Shown: positions 1 through 11,240 of the stretch, in pieces | Position numbering within the stretch: the first letter of the stretch is position 1 | Layout of the letters: every line of letters begins with the position of its first letter | Origin: Gemmatimonadales bacterium UBA7889 | GTDB lineage: Bacteria > Gemmatimonadota > Gemmatimonadetes > Longimicrobiales > Gaopeijiaceae | Length of the DNA: 64,000 nt | Assembly: GCA_002501085.1 (NCBI GenBank) | Contig: DLRL01000029.1 | Location: 9,054 to 73,053, forward strand | Reading direction: 5' to 3' | Notes under the pieces: model-generated | What the model was told of the DNA's origin: nothing | What the model saw: only the letters and a program-made list of their open reading frames with translations | Databases searched by the model: none | Position numbers and translations under genes: made by a program

Positions 1-750
1 AAGCTCAGGGTAGATGACAATCTTGGCTCGTCCCGTAAAATGCCCTGGGATGCCGTCCAGGCTGTGATGAACGTCGGGAACGAAAGAGGGCTCCAGGTTG
101 CCACACATCTTTTCTACCTTGAAGATGCCAAGCGCCTGATTGATATGGGAACTGGGATGATCGCGCACTCCGTAAGGGATACGGACGTGGATCAAGAGTT
201 TATAGATAGTCTTCTCGAAAGTGGCATCTGCTATGTCCCAACTCTTACTCGTGAAGTGAGCACATATATCTACGGCACAAGACCAGGATTTTTTGACGAC
301 GAGTTTTTCACAGAGTATGCGAACGAAGATGAAATCGAGAGACTGAGTGAACCTGCTTATATGGAACGTACCCTGGCGAGTGCCTCCGGTGCGGCCTACA
401 GAGTCGCGCTCGTTCAGGCAATGGAGAACATGGTAATCCTCCAAGATGCTGGCGCGCCCGTCACGTTTGGGACTGACGCGGGTCCTGCAGGCCGATTCCC
501 CGGCTACTTCGAGCATATGGAGTTGGCACTGATGGTCGGAGGTGGACTGACCCCAACACAGGCCCTGTTAGCGGCCACAAGCGTGGCTGCTTCCTGCCTT
601 GGCCTAGATGATATTGGAACCCTCGAGCCAGGAAAGTGGGCCGACTTCATCGTGCTGGATGAAGACCCTACCCGGGACATTACATATACACAGATGATTG
701 ATCAGGTATACGTCGCAGGCCAACCGGTACGAACCAAGACTGAGAACTAG
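1..750 (+). CDS. Amidohydrolase family protein, C-terminal part (cut by left edge)
   Basis: The reading frame is open from base 1, so this is the last 249 or so residues of a longer enzyme and the ATG at 40 is probably internal. It is the C-terminal half of an imidazolonepropionase-type amidohydrolase barrel. ATHLF and GMIAHS carry the two His metal ligands expected after the missing N-terminal HxH, FGTDAG carries the catalytic Asp, and ALLAATSVAA and LEPGKWADFIVLDEDP are the usual closing motifs. The substrate is unknown; relatives hydrolyse cyclic amides and Xaa-Pro dipeptides. It ends 23 bases from the end of the convergent amidohydrolase fusion. Any signal peptide lies outside the window. 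Confidence 0.85.
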   Translation, partial: KLRVDDNLGSSRKMPWDAVQAVMNVGNERGLQVATHLFYLEDAKRLIDMGTGMIAHSVRDTDVDQEFIDSLLESGICYVPTLTREVSTYIYGTRPGFFDDEFFTEYANEDEIERLSEPAYMERTLASASGAAYRVALVQAMENMVILQDAGAPVTFGTDAGPAGRFPGYFEHMELALMVGGGLTPTQALLAATSVAASCLGLDDIGTLEPGKWADFIVLDEDPTRDITYTQMIDQVYVAGQPVRTKTEN

Positions 751-773
751 CAGCAATCGCTTGTTCGGAGGGG

Positions 774-3700
774 CTAGTTAGCAGGTTCCTGTAACAGCTG
801 ATCAAGTTGGAATACGCGACCATCTTTTACCACGGTACGCACATCTCGTGCCGCCCGAATATTCTCTAGGGGATTGCCCCCAAACACCACAAGATCAGCT
901 AGCATCCCTGGGCGAACTGAACCGAATTCTCGGCCGTAACCCATTGCAGCAGCAGAAATTGACGTAGTCGCACGCATAGCATCGATAGTGGACATCCCTC
1001 CATACCGCACGAGGGCCTCCATCTCTGTAATCAAGCTGAGCCCTTGTGGATTGATAGGTGAATCCGTGCCCATCACTACCACGCCTCCTGCCTCTACGAC
1101 CCTGCGCAAAGTTGACGCCATATCCTGAACCAGGCGCCGTGAAGTCTCCAGATCACCTCGGAGCCTCACCGCTTGAGGAGCCGACGGAGAGAAGGTCGTA
1201 ACCCGAGGATCATCGAACAGAGATGGGTCATCCACCGTAACCAGCGCGTAACCGCCAGAGATACCAACTGTCGGAGTGATTGTCATGCCGGATTCTGCCA
1301 AGAGCTGCACTACGTCCTGATAGCTACGGTTGAGCGCCGTAACCTTAGTTGAATATCCCCTCCGGCTTGTTCCACTTACGTGCTCGACCCCATCCGCGCC
1401 ATTGGCGACAGCAGGGTACAACTCGTGCGATGTTACCGGCATTCCAAGAGCGTGCGCTTCAGTAATCACCCTACGCTGGACTGCATCCGGGAGCCGCACA
1501 TAGGTCTTCACAAGGTCATAACGCAAAGCCGCCGCTCTCTCCATCTCCAGCCCAACCTGTGCAGAACTCGCTAGAGAAGGGGCCCCACTGTAATAGATCC
1601 GACTACCGTCAATAGTGCCGCCTGTCCCAAAGATGCGTGGCCCTATCCTTCGACCTGAGCTGATCGACTCACGCGCCTCTACCACATCATAAGGGTCACC
1701 CGCAGGTATGCGGATACTGGTGATGCCGTATGAGAGCCAAGTTCTGCCTAATTGCTCGCCTGAAGCCAAATCCCCGTGCGTGTGCATCTCAATCAATCCA
1801 GGTGATACTACCCCATCTGTCGCATCCACAATCTCTCCCACGTGCAGTGCCTCATCGTGGGGATCGACACGGACAATCCTGTTTCCATCAATGACGATGT
1901 CGATATTTCGGTGCAATGACTCCGAGACACCGTCGAAGAGCGCACCTGCATGGACGACCACCCGGCCAGTGGGGGTCGACCGCTGCCACCAGAGCGCTAC
2001 CGGAATATCCTCGATGCGTCCATCAGTCAGCCAGACACGACGTAGGCGGTCGGTAGTCAGGTATACTATGGACTCTGAGTCACCAGCCCATGTCGGGTCA
2101 TCTGCAAGTTCGTTAGTGACTCGCCTCGGAGGTCCAATCGGGTCTCCACTCAGTGTCACTGGGATGACCCAAAGCACGCCAGTAGACACGTACGCTATAA
2201 GTCGACCATTTGGAGACCATACTGGACCGTCTGTAGACCTTGTACCTACTGAGCCATGAGGGGAAAAATCGAGCCAGCGTTCATTGGTTTGGAGAAACGG
2301 CTCAGGAAGTTCTTCCACATCTCCGGAGAAGGCCGGAGTGTAAGTAACACTTCCACCCTGAGTCATGCTTTCTTGGTCGGCATCTGCGGTGTCATCAGCA
2401 TCCTGTGCAGTCACCCGGCCCAAGGAGATGAGAAGTGCCTTGTTCACGCCCTCCCTGAATCGCATCGAGTAACGCCAATGCGCAGAAACGGCTAACTGCT
2501 CTCCGTCAGGGGACCAAGATACCCTACCAGGGTTATTCAGGCCTGAACGCACAGTTCGCGACACGTTGGTCGAAAGAGAAATAATCCGGATATCACTGAC
2601 TCTCCCACCAGATACCACATAAGCAATCTCACTGGCATCGGGTGACCAAACCGGTACCCCACCCCCGTCATTGGTCACCTGTTGCATCTCTCCACTCTCG
2701 ACATTGTGTACCCAGATTTGGAGCATACCCGATCGATCAGAGGCATAGGCCAATCGGGATCCATCCGGTGACCACATTGGATCAGTTTCCACATAAGCAT
2801 CGTCGGTGAGGCGAACCGGATCACCGCCGATCGGCATCACCCACAGGTCACCAAGTGCTGCAAAGGCCACACGATCACCCCCCGGTGCCACAGCGGGAGA
2901 GACGATCCCCTGGACTGCCCTGCTGCTCGAATCATCAAAGTCACGGAGAGCCTTCCGGTAGGTAGGTCGCTCCAGTGTGACAGTTGCCTCGAACGGGATC
3001 TCAGAGGCTGCGCCTCCAGTTGCAAGCCGTGCCCGAATCTGACCATCTGCTGTATACACAAGCTGCGAGCCTTGCCAGCTAGCCCTAAACGGGAAGACGT
3101 CTTCATCCACGTCACTAAGAATTTGCTCAGAACCAGCATTTGGACTCACAGGAACAATACGAATCTGACTCGATCCGTAGCTCTGAACATTGTATGAGAG
3201 CCTGGAGCCATCTGGACTCCAAGACACAGCGAAGAGGCTAGAGCCGACGCTATACGTATCAGCCACTCGATCCGTGGCCCCTAAAGAGGAACGAATCCAT
3301 ACCCCAGTTGAGGATCCGTCAGCCACATATGCTAGGGCGTCGCCAGCGGGTGAGTAAGCGGGCCCATACTCGTTATCACCTCCGTTTGTCAGACGCTGTG
3401 CTTCTCCGTCGACGAGAGCGACTTCCCAGATATCGTAAGTCCCAGATCGGTCAGACGAGAAAGCAATGCTCGACCCCTCCGGAGACCAATGTGGCTCCCG
3501 ATCATCAAATGGTCCCGATGTGATCTGGGCTAGACCAGAGCCATCAACATTCACCGCCCAAATGTCATAGTCTCCAGCCCAATAAGCCTGAAATGCGATT
3601 CGAGTCCCGTCCGGAGACCAGGATGGCTGTCGAGCATCTCCTTCTGGATCCGTGAGCGCTATCGCAGTGCCGCCAGTCGCCGGAAGAGTCCATATGCGAC

Positions 3701-3881
3701 CCAGGGCATCTATCGCCATGGTTCGGCCATCGGGAGAAAGGGCTGCAGCCATATTCGTGCCCTCGCGGACCGTGACTTCAATGACAGCTTGTTCAGATCC
3801 TTCCGGAACCGGTATCAGCCCCATAACTGAGAGAATGGCCACAAACATCAGAACCGGTTGGGTCGGTGTTTTATGGATCAC
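774..3881 (-). CDS. Secreted TolB-type beta-propeller fused to an amidohydrolase
   Basis: About 1035 residues. After a signal-like N-terminus (hydrophobic MFVAILSVMGLIPV), roughly residues 40-620 hold repeated SPDG/WSPDG motifs of TolB/PD40 propeller blades. A C-terminal amidohydrolase follows: HTH metal motif near residue 690, SHELYP and GVEHVSG with further His ligands, MGTDSP with the catalytic Asp, and the closing PGMLADLVVFGGNPLE. Such fusions are common exported peptidase-like hydrolases in Gemmatimonadota and relatives; the substrate is unknown. The frame opens at a GTG at 3911, but a GTG at 3881 follows GGAG at good spacing and gives a proper signal peptide, so I prefer it. It reads toward the amidohydrolase fragment at the left edge. 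Confidence 0.85.
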   Translation of the reverse strand: MIHKTPTQPVLMFVAILSVMGLIPVPEGSEQAVIEVTVREGTNMAAALSPDGRTMAIDALGRIWTLPATGGTAIALTDPEGDARQPSWSPDGTRIAFQAYWAGDYDIWAVNVDGSGLAQITSGPFDDREPHWSPEGSSIAFSSDRSGTYDIWEVALVDGEAQRLTNGGDNEYGPAYSPAGDALAYVADGSSTGVWIRSSLGATDRVADTYSVGSSLFAVSWSPDGSRLSYNVQSYGSSQIRIVPVSPNAGSEQILSDVDEDVFPFRASWQGSQLVYTADGQIRARLATGGAASEIPFEATVTLERPTYRKALRDFDDSSSRAVQGIVSPAVAPGGDRVAFAALGDLWVMPIGGDPVRLTDDAYVETDPMWSPDGSRLAYASDRSGMLQIWVHNVESGEMQQVTNDGGGVPVWSPDASEIAYVVSGGRVSDIRIISLSTNVSRTVRSGLNNPGRVSWSPDGEQLAVSAHWRYSMRFREGVNKALLISLGRVTAQDADDTADADQESMTQGGSVTYTPAFSGDVEELPEPFLQTNERWLDFSPHGSVGTRSTDGPVWSPNGRLIAYVSTGVLWVIPVTLSGDPIGPPRRVTNELADDPTWAGDSESIVYLTTDRLRRVWLTDGRIEDIPVALWWQRSTPTGRVVVHAGALFDGVSESLHRNIDIVIDGNRIVRVDPHDEALHVGEIVDATDGVVSPGLIEMHTHGDLASGEQLGRTWLSYGITSIRIPAGDPYDVVEARESISSGRRIGPRIFGTGGTIDGSRIYYSGAPSLASSAQVGLEMERAAALRYDLVKTYVRLPDAVQRRVITEAHALGMPVTSHELYPAVANGADGVEHVSGTSRRGYSTKVTALNRSYQDVVQLLAESGMTITPTVGISGGYALVTVDDPSLFDDPRVTTFSPSAPQAVRLRGDLETSRRLVQDMASTLRRVVEAGGVVVMGTDSPINPQGLSLITEMEALVRYGGMSTIDAMRATTSISAAAMGYGREFGSVRPGMLADLVVFGGNPLENIRAARDVRTVVKDGRVFQLDQLLQEPAN

Positions 3882-4006
3882 AGTTCCGCTCTCCTCATGA
3901 ACGATGAGCACTCTAGGACTGGGACCGAATCGGCGGGCTCTGAGACTTAGAATGACGTGATATCAATACTCCCCGAACTCTGCGAGCCATGGCGCGCTAA
4001 TTGACT

Positions 4007-6151
<2,145 letters not shown>

Positions 6152-6194
6152 TCATTTCCTGAATTTATTTTGAACGCCTCGAGCTAATCAGCCC

Positions 6195-7898
6195 TTAGGT
6201 GCTGATCTCGTGGACTGCGCCTGCTCCCTTGGGCACACGAATCATTTCAACGAGTTGCTGTACCTCAGGTGGCGGCTCTGGAGTGAACCGCGAGACTGTA
6301 AGCGTGATCGCAAAATTGAGTAGCATGCCGACGGTGCCAATCCCCTGCGGACTAATCCCAAACCACCAGTTGTCCGCGTTGTTGAGTTCTGGATGAAGCA
6401 ACGTGAAGTACGCGATGTAAGCTGCGGTCAGGGTTATGCCAGAAACCATGCCAAGGATCGCCCCCTCTCTCGTCGTACGTTTGGAAAATATTCCAAGGAT
6501 GATGACAGGGAAAAATGAGGCCGCAGCTAGGCCGAAAGCGAATGCAACGACCTGCGCTACAAAACCTGGTGGATTGATACCGAGATAACCCGCCACTAGC
6601 ACGGCGGCTCCCGCTGAAATCCGCGCAGCGACTAGTTCGCCACGCTCTGTGATTTCTGGCATAAAAGATCGTTTTAATAAATCGTGACTCACGGCAGAAG
6701 ATACGACGAGAAGAAGGCCGGCCGCGGTAGATAGCGCTGCTGCAAGGCCACCAGCCGCCACAAGTCCTATGACCCAATTCGGTAAGCCAGCAATCTCCGG
6801 GTTCGCAAGGACCATGATATCGTTGTCGACTGTTAATTCATTAGCTGTCGGCGCATCCGGACCGACAAACTGGATGCGTCCGTCCCCATTGAGATCCTCG
6901 AAACTAAGTAACCCAGTACCCTCCCATGTCGTGAACCATTCAGGCACCTGGGCGTAGGGTACTTCCGAAACGCTGTTGATGAGGTTCGTGCGAGCGAACA
7001 CAGCTACCGCTGGAGCGGTTGTGTACAAGAGAGCAATAAATATGAGAGCCCATCCTACGGAGAGGCGGGCATCCCGTACGCGTGGGACCGTATAGAAGCG
7101 GATGATCACATGCGGCAGACCAGCGGTTCCAACCATGAGTGCTGCCGTTATAAAGAAGACGTCTAAGCTAGATTTTGTTCCAGACGTGTACTCCGAAAAT
7201 CCAAGTTCCTGATGTAGACCATTCAGTCGCTCTAGTAGTGATATTCCCGAAGCCTGGTCAATATCGCCGAAACCCAATTGGGGCACAGGGTTTCCGGTGA
7301 TTAGCAGAGATAGGAAGATGGCAGGAACCAGGTAGGCGAAGATCAGCACACAGTATTGGGCAACTTGTGTGTATGTGATGCCTTTCATACCACCTAGGAC
7401 GGCGTAGAAAAAAACAATCGCCATCCCAATATAGACTCCAACGTTTACATCAACTTCTAGGAAGCGGCTGAATACAACGCCCACACCCCGCATCTGCCCA
7501 GCCACGTATGTGAACGAGACGAAAATTGCACACACAACGGCGACAATTCTTGCGGTTTGAGAGTAGTAACGGTCACCGACAAAATCTGGCACCGTAAACG
7601 CTCCGAACTTCCGTAGGTAGGGGGCCAACAGCAGTGCAAGTAGCACATACCCACCCGTCCAACCCATAAGGTAGACCGCACCATCGTATCCCATGAAAGA
7701 GATGAGCCCAGCCATCGAAATGAATGATGCGGCACTCATCCAGTCGGCAGCGGTAGCCATCCCATTGGCCAAGGGTGAGACGCCGGTACCTGCGACGTAG
7801 AAGTCTTTTGTCGAAGTTGCGCGGGACCAAACTGCAATCCCTATATAGAGCGTGAAAGACGCAGCTACCAATAAGAAGGTCCAGGACTGGACGCTCAT
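6195..7898 (-). CDS. Sodium:solute symporter, VC_2705/ActP-like large subunit
   Basis: 567 residues with about 13 hydrophobic segments, of the SSS (SLC5-like) family and close in pattern to acetate/short-chain acid permeases. Recognisable are MATAADWMSAASFISMAG in the first helices, TYVAGQMRGVG, and the late LAAALSTAAGLLLV helix. It overlaps the upstream DUF4212 gene by four bases (ATGA); this pairing defines the two-part VC_2705 subfamily. An extracytoplasmic loop near residue 335 contains DLNGDGRIQF, which matches an EF-hand/dockerin calcium loop. It probably imports a small carboxylate with sodium; the exact substrate cannot be read from sequence. Confidence 0.9.
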   Translation of the reverse strand: MSVQSWTFLLVAASFTLYIGIAVWSRATSTKDFYVAGTGVSPLANGMATAADWMSAASFISMAGLISFMGYDGAVYLMGWTGGYVLLALLLAPYLRKFGAFTVPDFVGDRYYSQTARIVAVVCAIFVSFTYVAGQMRGVGVVFSRFLEVDVNVGVYIGMAIVFFYAVLGGMKGITYTQVAQYCVLIFAYLVPAIFLSLLITGNPVPQLGFGDIDQASGISLLERLNGLHQELGFSEYTSGTKSSLDVFFITAALMVGTAGLPHVIIRFYTVPRVRDARLSVGWALIFIALLYTTAPAVAVFARTNLINSVSEVPYAQVPEWFTTWEGTGLLSFEDLNGDGRIQFVGPDAPTANELTVDNDIMVLANPEIAGLPNWVIGLVAAGGLAAALSTAAGLLLVVSSAVSHDLLKRSFMPEITERGELVAARISAGAAVLVAGYLGINPPGFVAQVVAFAFGLAAASFFPVIILGIFSKRTTREGAILGMVSGITLTAAYIAYFTLLHPELNNADNWWFGISPQGIGTVGMLLNFAITLTVSRFTPEPPPEVQQLVEMIRVPKGAGAVHEIST

Positions 7899-8215
7899 AC
7901 GTCGTCCTCTTCTCGTAGGTCGAACTCACGATCCAGCCGGTTCATCAGGAAGACGTACACGAAAATCAATACGACAAAAACATAGATTGCACCCTGCTGT
8001 GCGAACCAAAAGCCTAGGGGAAAGCCCGTACCCGGCACGGTCACTGTATCAAGGGGTTCTACCGCGATAATCCCAAAGCCGTATGAGACAACGAACCAAA
8101 CTATCAAAAGCATTCCCACGTACCGGATATTCCTTCTCCAGTACTCCGTAGCCCGTGCTCTAGTTGATGAATCAGGCCCGTAGTCCGCAGAACCTTGAGA
8201 GGGCTGTTCGCTCAT
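7895..8215 (-). CDS. DUF4212 small subunit of sodium:solute symporter
   Basis: 106 residues with two membrane spans (about residues 30-50 and 68-90). The YWRRNIRY, FWFAQQGAIYVFV and MNRLD pattern is typical of DUF4212, the small partner of VC_2705-type symporters. I chose the ATG at 8215 because GGAG lies six bases before it; the open frame reaches a TTG at 8230. Its stop overlaps the start of the large subunit by four bases, so the two are translationally coupled. It probably acts in assembly or stability of the transporter. Confidence 0.88.
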   Translation of the reverse strand: MSEQPSQGSADYGPDSSTRARATEYWRRNIRYVGMLLIVWFVVSYGFGIIAVEPLDTVTVPGTGFPLGFWFAQQGAIYVFVVLIFVYVFLMNRLDREFDLREEDDV

Positions 8216-8348
8216 AAAACACTCCGGCAAAGGATCGAAAACCCGCGAACACTAGTAGGACAGAAGTCCATGCGGCAAATGAGTCTTGGGGTATTCGCGA
8301 TAATGAACGGCGAGCAACACCAGCACAAACTCACTGAACCCAATTTCG

Positions 8349-9254
8349 TCAACTTCCTCCCCATGGCTTCTTCTGGACATTCTCCACTGGACTCATTGTA
8401 CGCCCAGGCCTAGTCGCTTCTCGGGTAGCAAGGTTGTACTGATCACCAGGCGCTAGGAAATAGAATTCCCCATTCTCACCAGTAGTAGATTCGTTGTCAT
8501 AGATCAGTACATATGACGCTCCAATCACCTCAAACTGATCTCTCTGGACTACGACGGCAGTATTCTCGTCTATGGCAATCCCGAGCAGCTCTGGGTGTGC
8601 CTCGATCACTTCGACCAGGTCGAATTGCCGATTCCGGCGAAGTACGTGTTGATCAATCCCCACGTTACGCAGGTATCCGAAGCCAACCTGATGGTCACCC
8701 ATCATGACAAGGTTTGTTCGGGTATCACCCCGCACCAAGAATGAACCCTGGATTGAAGCTCCAGCTGACGAACCACCAATGACACCACCTCGGTCGAGCA
8801 CCTTCCTAATTTCCTCTTCGGTTCGAGTGCCCCCGTAGGCATCAACCAATCTCCACTGGCGACCTCCGAAAAAGTAGACGGCGTCAGCAGTCAGAAGTGG
8901 CTCCACAAATTCCTCAGTGTCAGCTACAGCAGGATCGGTCGTGTGCAGCAGTGTCATGTTCGTAGCACCATTATCCCGCCAGGAATTCAGACCTTGGTAA
9001 TACTCATCATACTCCTCGGCACCCCCAGCCGTGGGAATCATCACGATGTGTGCATCTGGGCCACCGGCTAGTTCGAGAAAGCGCTCGTAGATCTCAGGAG
9101 AGCGCATCGCTCCTCCCACAATAACCAGCGACCCGTTCTCAGGACCTACAAGCGTCGGCCCATCCGGTTGTTGTGCTGCCGCACTGAGCGAGGAGGTTAG
9201 CCCACAAACAATCACCAGAACTATGCAGCGGGTGATCCAATCGATCCGTAACAT
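8349..9254 (-). CDS. Exported S51 peptidase, cyanophycinase-like
   Basis: 301 residues. A signal peptide (hydrophobic residues 8-26, AAAQ cleavage region) precedes a class-I glutamine-amidotransferase-like fold: IVGGAM, VMIPTAGG, AVYFFGGRQ and the nucleophile elbow GGSSAGAS with Ser163. This is the S51 family (cyanophycinase, peptidase E), which cuts beta-aspartyl bonds or Asp-Xaa dipeptides. Being exported, it would act on material outside the cytoplasm rather than on a stored polymer. It starts two bases after the upstream symporter gene ends, so it is cotranscribed with it. Cyanophycinase proper is one option; another beta-aspartyl peptidase is equally possible. Confidence 0.88.
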   Translation of the reverse strand: MLRIDWITRCIVLVIVCGLTSSLSAAAQQPDGPTLVGPENGSLVIVGGAMRSPEIYERFLELAGGPDAHIVMIPTAGGAEEYDEYYQGLNSWRDNGATNMTLLHTTDPAVADTEEFVEPLLTADAVYFFGGRQWRLVDAYGGTRTEEEIRKVLDRGGVIGGSSAGASIQGSFLVRGDTRTNLVMMGDHQVGFGYLRNVGIDQHVLRRNRQFDLVEVIEAHPELLGIAIDENTAVVVQRDQFEVIGASYVLIYDNESTTGENGEFYFLAPGDQYNLATREATRPGRTMSPVENVQKKPWGGS

Positions 9255-9256
9255 AT

Positions 9257-10753
9257 TTACTCCTCCGTTCCGTAGACGAAGCGCTCCAGTTCACCATGGA
9301 CGCGTTCGATTGTTTCCTTCGAGGGCGATGGCGTAACAGCCGACACACTAATTGCCACCGCAGTATTGATGAGAAGAGACCAGACTGCACCATGCAACCC
9401 GAGGGGGTGCGGTAAGACAACCAGCGTGATGTATAACGCAGCGAGTCCTGTAGAGATTCCAGCAACCACACCTGCCCTAGTGAGTGTACGACCTCCGGGG
9501 AAGCACACACCCAAAATCGCCGGCATAAGCTGCAACGCTCCGGCTCCTGAAAGTGTGACTAGTACCACCAAGAAGTCGAGCGTCAGCACCGAGAGGTAAT
9601 ACCCCACGACAAGAAGTCCGAGAACAATTCCTCGGCCGACCCACACGTAATGTGCTTGGCTCTCATCGGGGTTGATATACCGCTGGTATACGTCCCGGGT
9701 CAGTACGGTCATGTTCGCATGCAGGATCGAATCCAGGGTGGACATCGCAGCCGCAGTCGCGCCCGCTAAGATGATACCCGTCAGCCATGGCGAAGCGTAC
9801 ACGAAGAGTAGCTCAGGAAAAATGCGGTCGGCAGCTGGACCCTCGAGCCCAGGCATGACGATTGCCCCACCCATCCCGATCAAAGCCGCGGGAATGAACA
9901 AGGTCATCAGGTAGATTGGCGTCGTCGCCCCGAGAAGCTTGAGTGTCTTAGCGTCGATCGCTGTGTAGTAACGGATCATCATGTGTGGCTGGAAGATGAC
10001 CCCAAATGAGAGCGTGAGGGTCATACCAATCCACATACCCGGCGTGAAGAAACCCTTCGGACCCGGTAGAGAGAGCAAATCTGGTCTCTGTTCCGAAACT
10101 GCACGCCACAGTTCCAGTGGCCCTCCGAAAAGCTCGTAGGATAGAACGAGTGCCCCCACCCATATCGCCAAATACATCCAGATCCCCTGGAGTACGTCAG
10201 TCCAATAGACCGCCCGGAGTCCACCAGCCATCAGATAAAATGCCGCCACGACCAGGAGAATTAGCGTGCCAAGTTCAAGGCCAATACGGCCGTCTGAGGC
10301 AACGTTAATGATGTAGCCCAAACCCTGTGCCTGTGCCTGAATGTAGAGGATCGTGAAGACGACCGAGACAACTGCCACAGCGATACGTACGGCCTCTGAC
10401 TCGTAGAAGTCGGCCAGCATATCCGCAGGAGTGATATAGCCGAAAGCCTTTCCCAGCGCCCAGATCCGAGTCCCAATCACGTAGGTGATCGCACCGACCA
10501 AGAGCGTCCATGTTCCAGCCGCCCAGAAACCGACACCGTGCGTATAGAAAAATCCGCCTGAACCCAGAAACGCGAATACAGAGTGGAAGCTTGCTACAAC
10601 CGTCAGATAAAGGACGATGAAGCCAGCACGACGACCGTAGAGGAGGAAATCCTCCATATCGACTGTCATCATACGATTGGCGACAACGCCCAGAACAAGC
10701 GTGAAGACCAAATAAAGAAAAATCAGGCTGGTCGCGATGATCCAGGTTTCCAT
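9257..10753 (-). CDS. Sodium:solute symporter family protein
   Basis: 498 residues with about 13 membrane helices. SSS signatures are FLLYGRRAGFIVLYLT in helices 1-2, YIQAQAQGLGYI, the GGLRAVYWTDVLQGIWMY segment (the family GGxxAVxxTDxxQ motif) and ATAAAMSTLDSILHA. It is the middle gene of a tight operon: the DUF3311 partner gene lies 18 bases upstream and the exported S51 peptidase starts two bases downstream. The substrate is unknown. Operon context suggests an amino acid, dipeptide or related product of the peptidase, which is inference only. Confidence 0.9.
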   Translation of the reverse strand: METWIIATSLIFLYLVFTLVLGVVANRMMTVDMEDFLLYGRRAGFIVLYLTVVASFHSVFAFLGSGGFFYTHGVGFWAAGTWTLLVGAITYVIGTRIWALGKAFGYITPADMLADFYESEAVRIAVAVVSVVFTILYIQAQAQGLGYIINVASDGRIGLELGTLILLVVAAFYLMAGGLRAVYWTDVLQGIWMYLAIWVGALVLSYELFGGPLELWRAVSEQRPDLLSLPGPKGFFTPGMWIGMTLTLSFGVIFQPHMMIRYYTAIDAKTLKLLGATTPIYLMTLFIPAALIGMGGAIVMPGLEGPAADRIFPELLFVYASPWLTGIILAGATAAAMSTLDSILHANMTVLTRDVYQRYINPDESQAHYVWVGRGIVLGLLVVGYYLSVLTLDFLVVLVTLSGAGALQLMPAILGVCFPGGRTLTRAGVVAGISTGLAALYITLVVLPHPLGLHGAVWSLLINTAVAISVSAVTPSPSKETIERVHGELERFVYGTEE

Positions 10754-10771
10754 CAGACTGTCACGATCAAG

Positions 10772-11005
10772 CTATAGGCCCCGCCTCAGGGCCCAAATCA
10801 GAACACAGATCAGGACGGTGTAGACTGCGAACAGAGTGAAGTAGATAAACGGAAGCCCCAAGATCCAGGGCTCAGTGCGATTCAGGAGGGTGTGCGTGAC
10901 CGGCGGCATAGCCAGCATGAAGATCACTAGAAACGATATGGTCGCGATCCACCCATCACGGGTACGAGGGATAAAGTGAGATCGCCGCGTCGGCTGAGAT
11001 TTCAT
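10772..11005 (-). CDS. DUF3311 small membrane protein, symporter partner
   Basis: 77 residues from the ATG at 11005, with two membrane helices (about 20-38 and 50-72). The pattern of a first helix, then NRTEPWILGLPFIYF, then a second helix ending in basic residues matches DUF3311, often encoded just before SSS symporters. The open frame runs further upstream to 11107, but those extra residues (Cys- and His-rich, basic) look unlike the family, so I use the inner ATG. No clear ribosome site is visible. It heads the operon with the SSS gene 18 bases downstream. Confidence 0.75.
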   Translation of the reverse strand: MKSQPTRRSHFIPRTRDGWIATISFLVIFMLAMPPVTHTLLNRTEPWILGLPFIYFTLFAVYTVLICVLIWALRRGL

Positions 11006-11181
11006 GGCCCGCGAAGATGGATCGAGTGTCGGCAGAACAGCAAGGGTATGTACAACTCTAGCACACTTTTGTGTCCTTTTTGAGTGACATCCTACTGAGT
11101 CAAGCACAGAATTAAAATAGTGACTGAAGCAGCATAACTCTCACTAAGACAACGACTTAAGTTACTCACCTATCAACGGCA

Positions 11182-11209
11182 TAGTTATTGAATCTACATT
11201 CATTATATT
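11182..11209 (+). promoter_or_regulatory. Possible promoter of the outer-membrane protein gene
   Basis: TAGTTA (11182-11187) and TATATT (11204-11209) are separated by 16 bases and lie about 30 bases before the ATG at 11241. The -10 box is good and the -35 box weak. The surrounding stretch is locally AT-rich within the divergent gap. Confidence 0.3.
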
Positions 11210-11240
11210 TCGGCTAGAAATCACACTTACCGGCAAAGCA

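Noticed and set aside
745..779. Short inverted repeat (AACTAG/CTAGTT) over the two facing stop codons of the amidohydrolases.
   Set aside because: Six-base arms with a 23-base loop and no T-run; too weak to call a terminator.
1708..2259. Plus-strand frames of 60-180 codons inside the large minus-strand amidohydrolase fusion.
   Set aside because: Shadows of the coding strand: no ribosome site, no recognisable motif and odd composition (rich in Ser, Thr, Pro, Arg).
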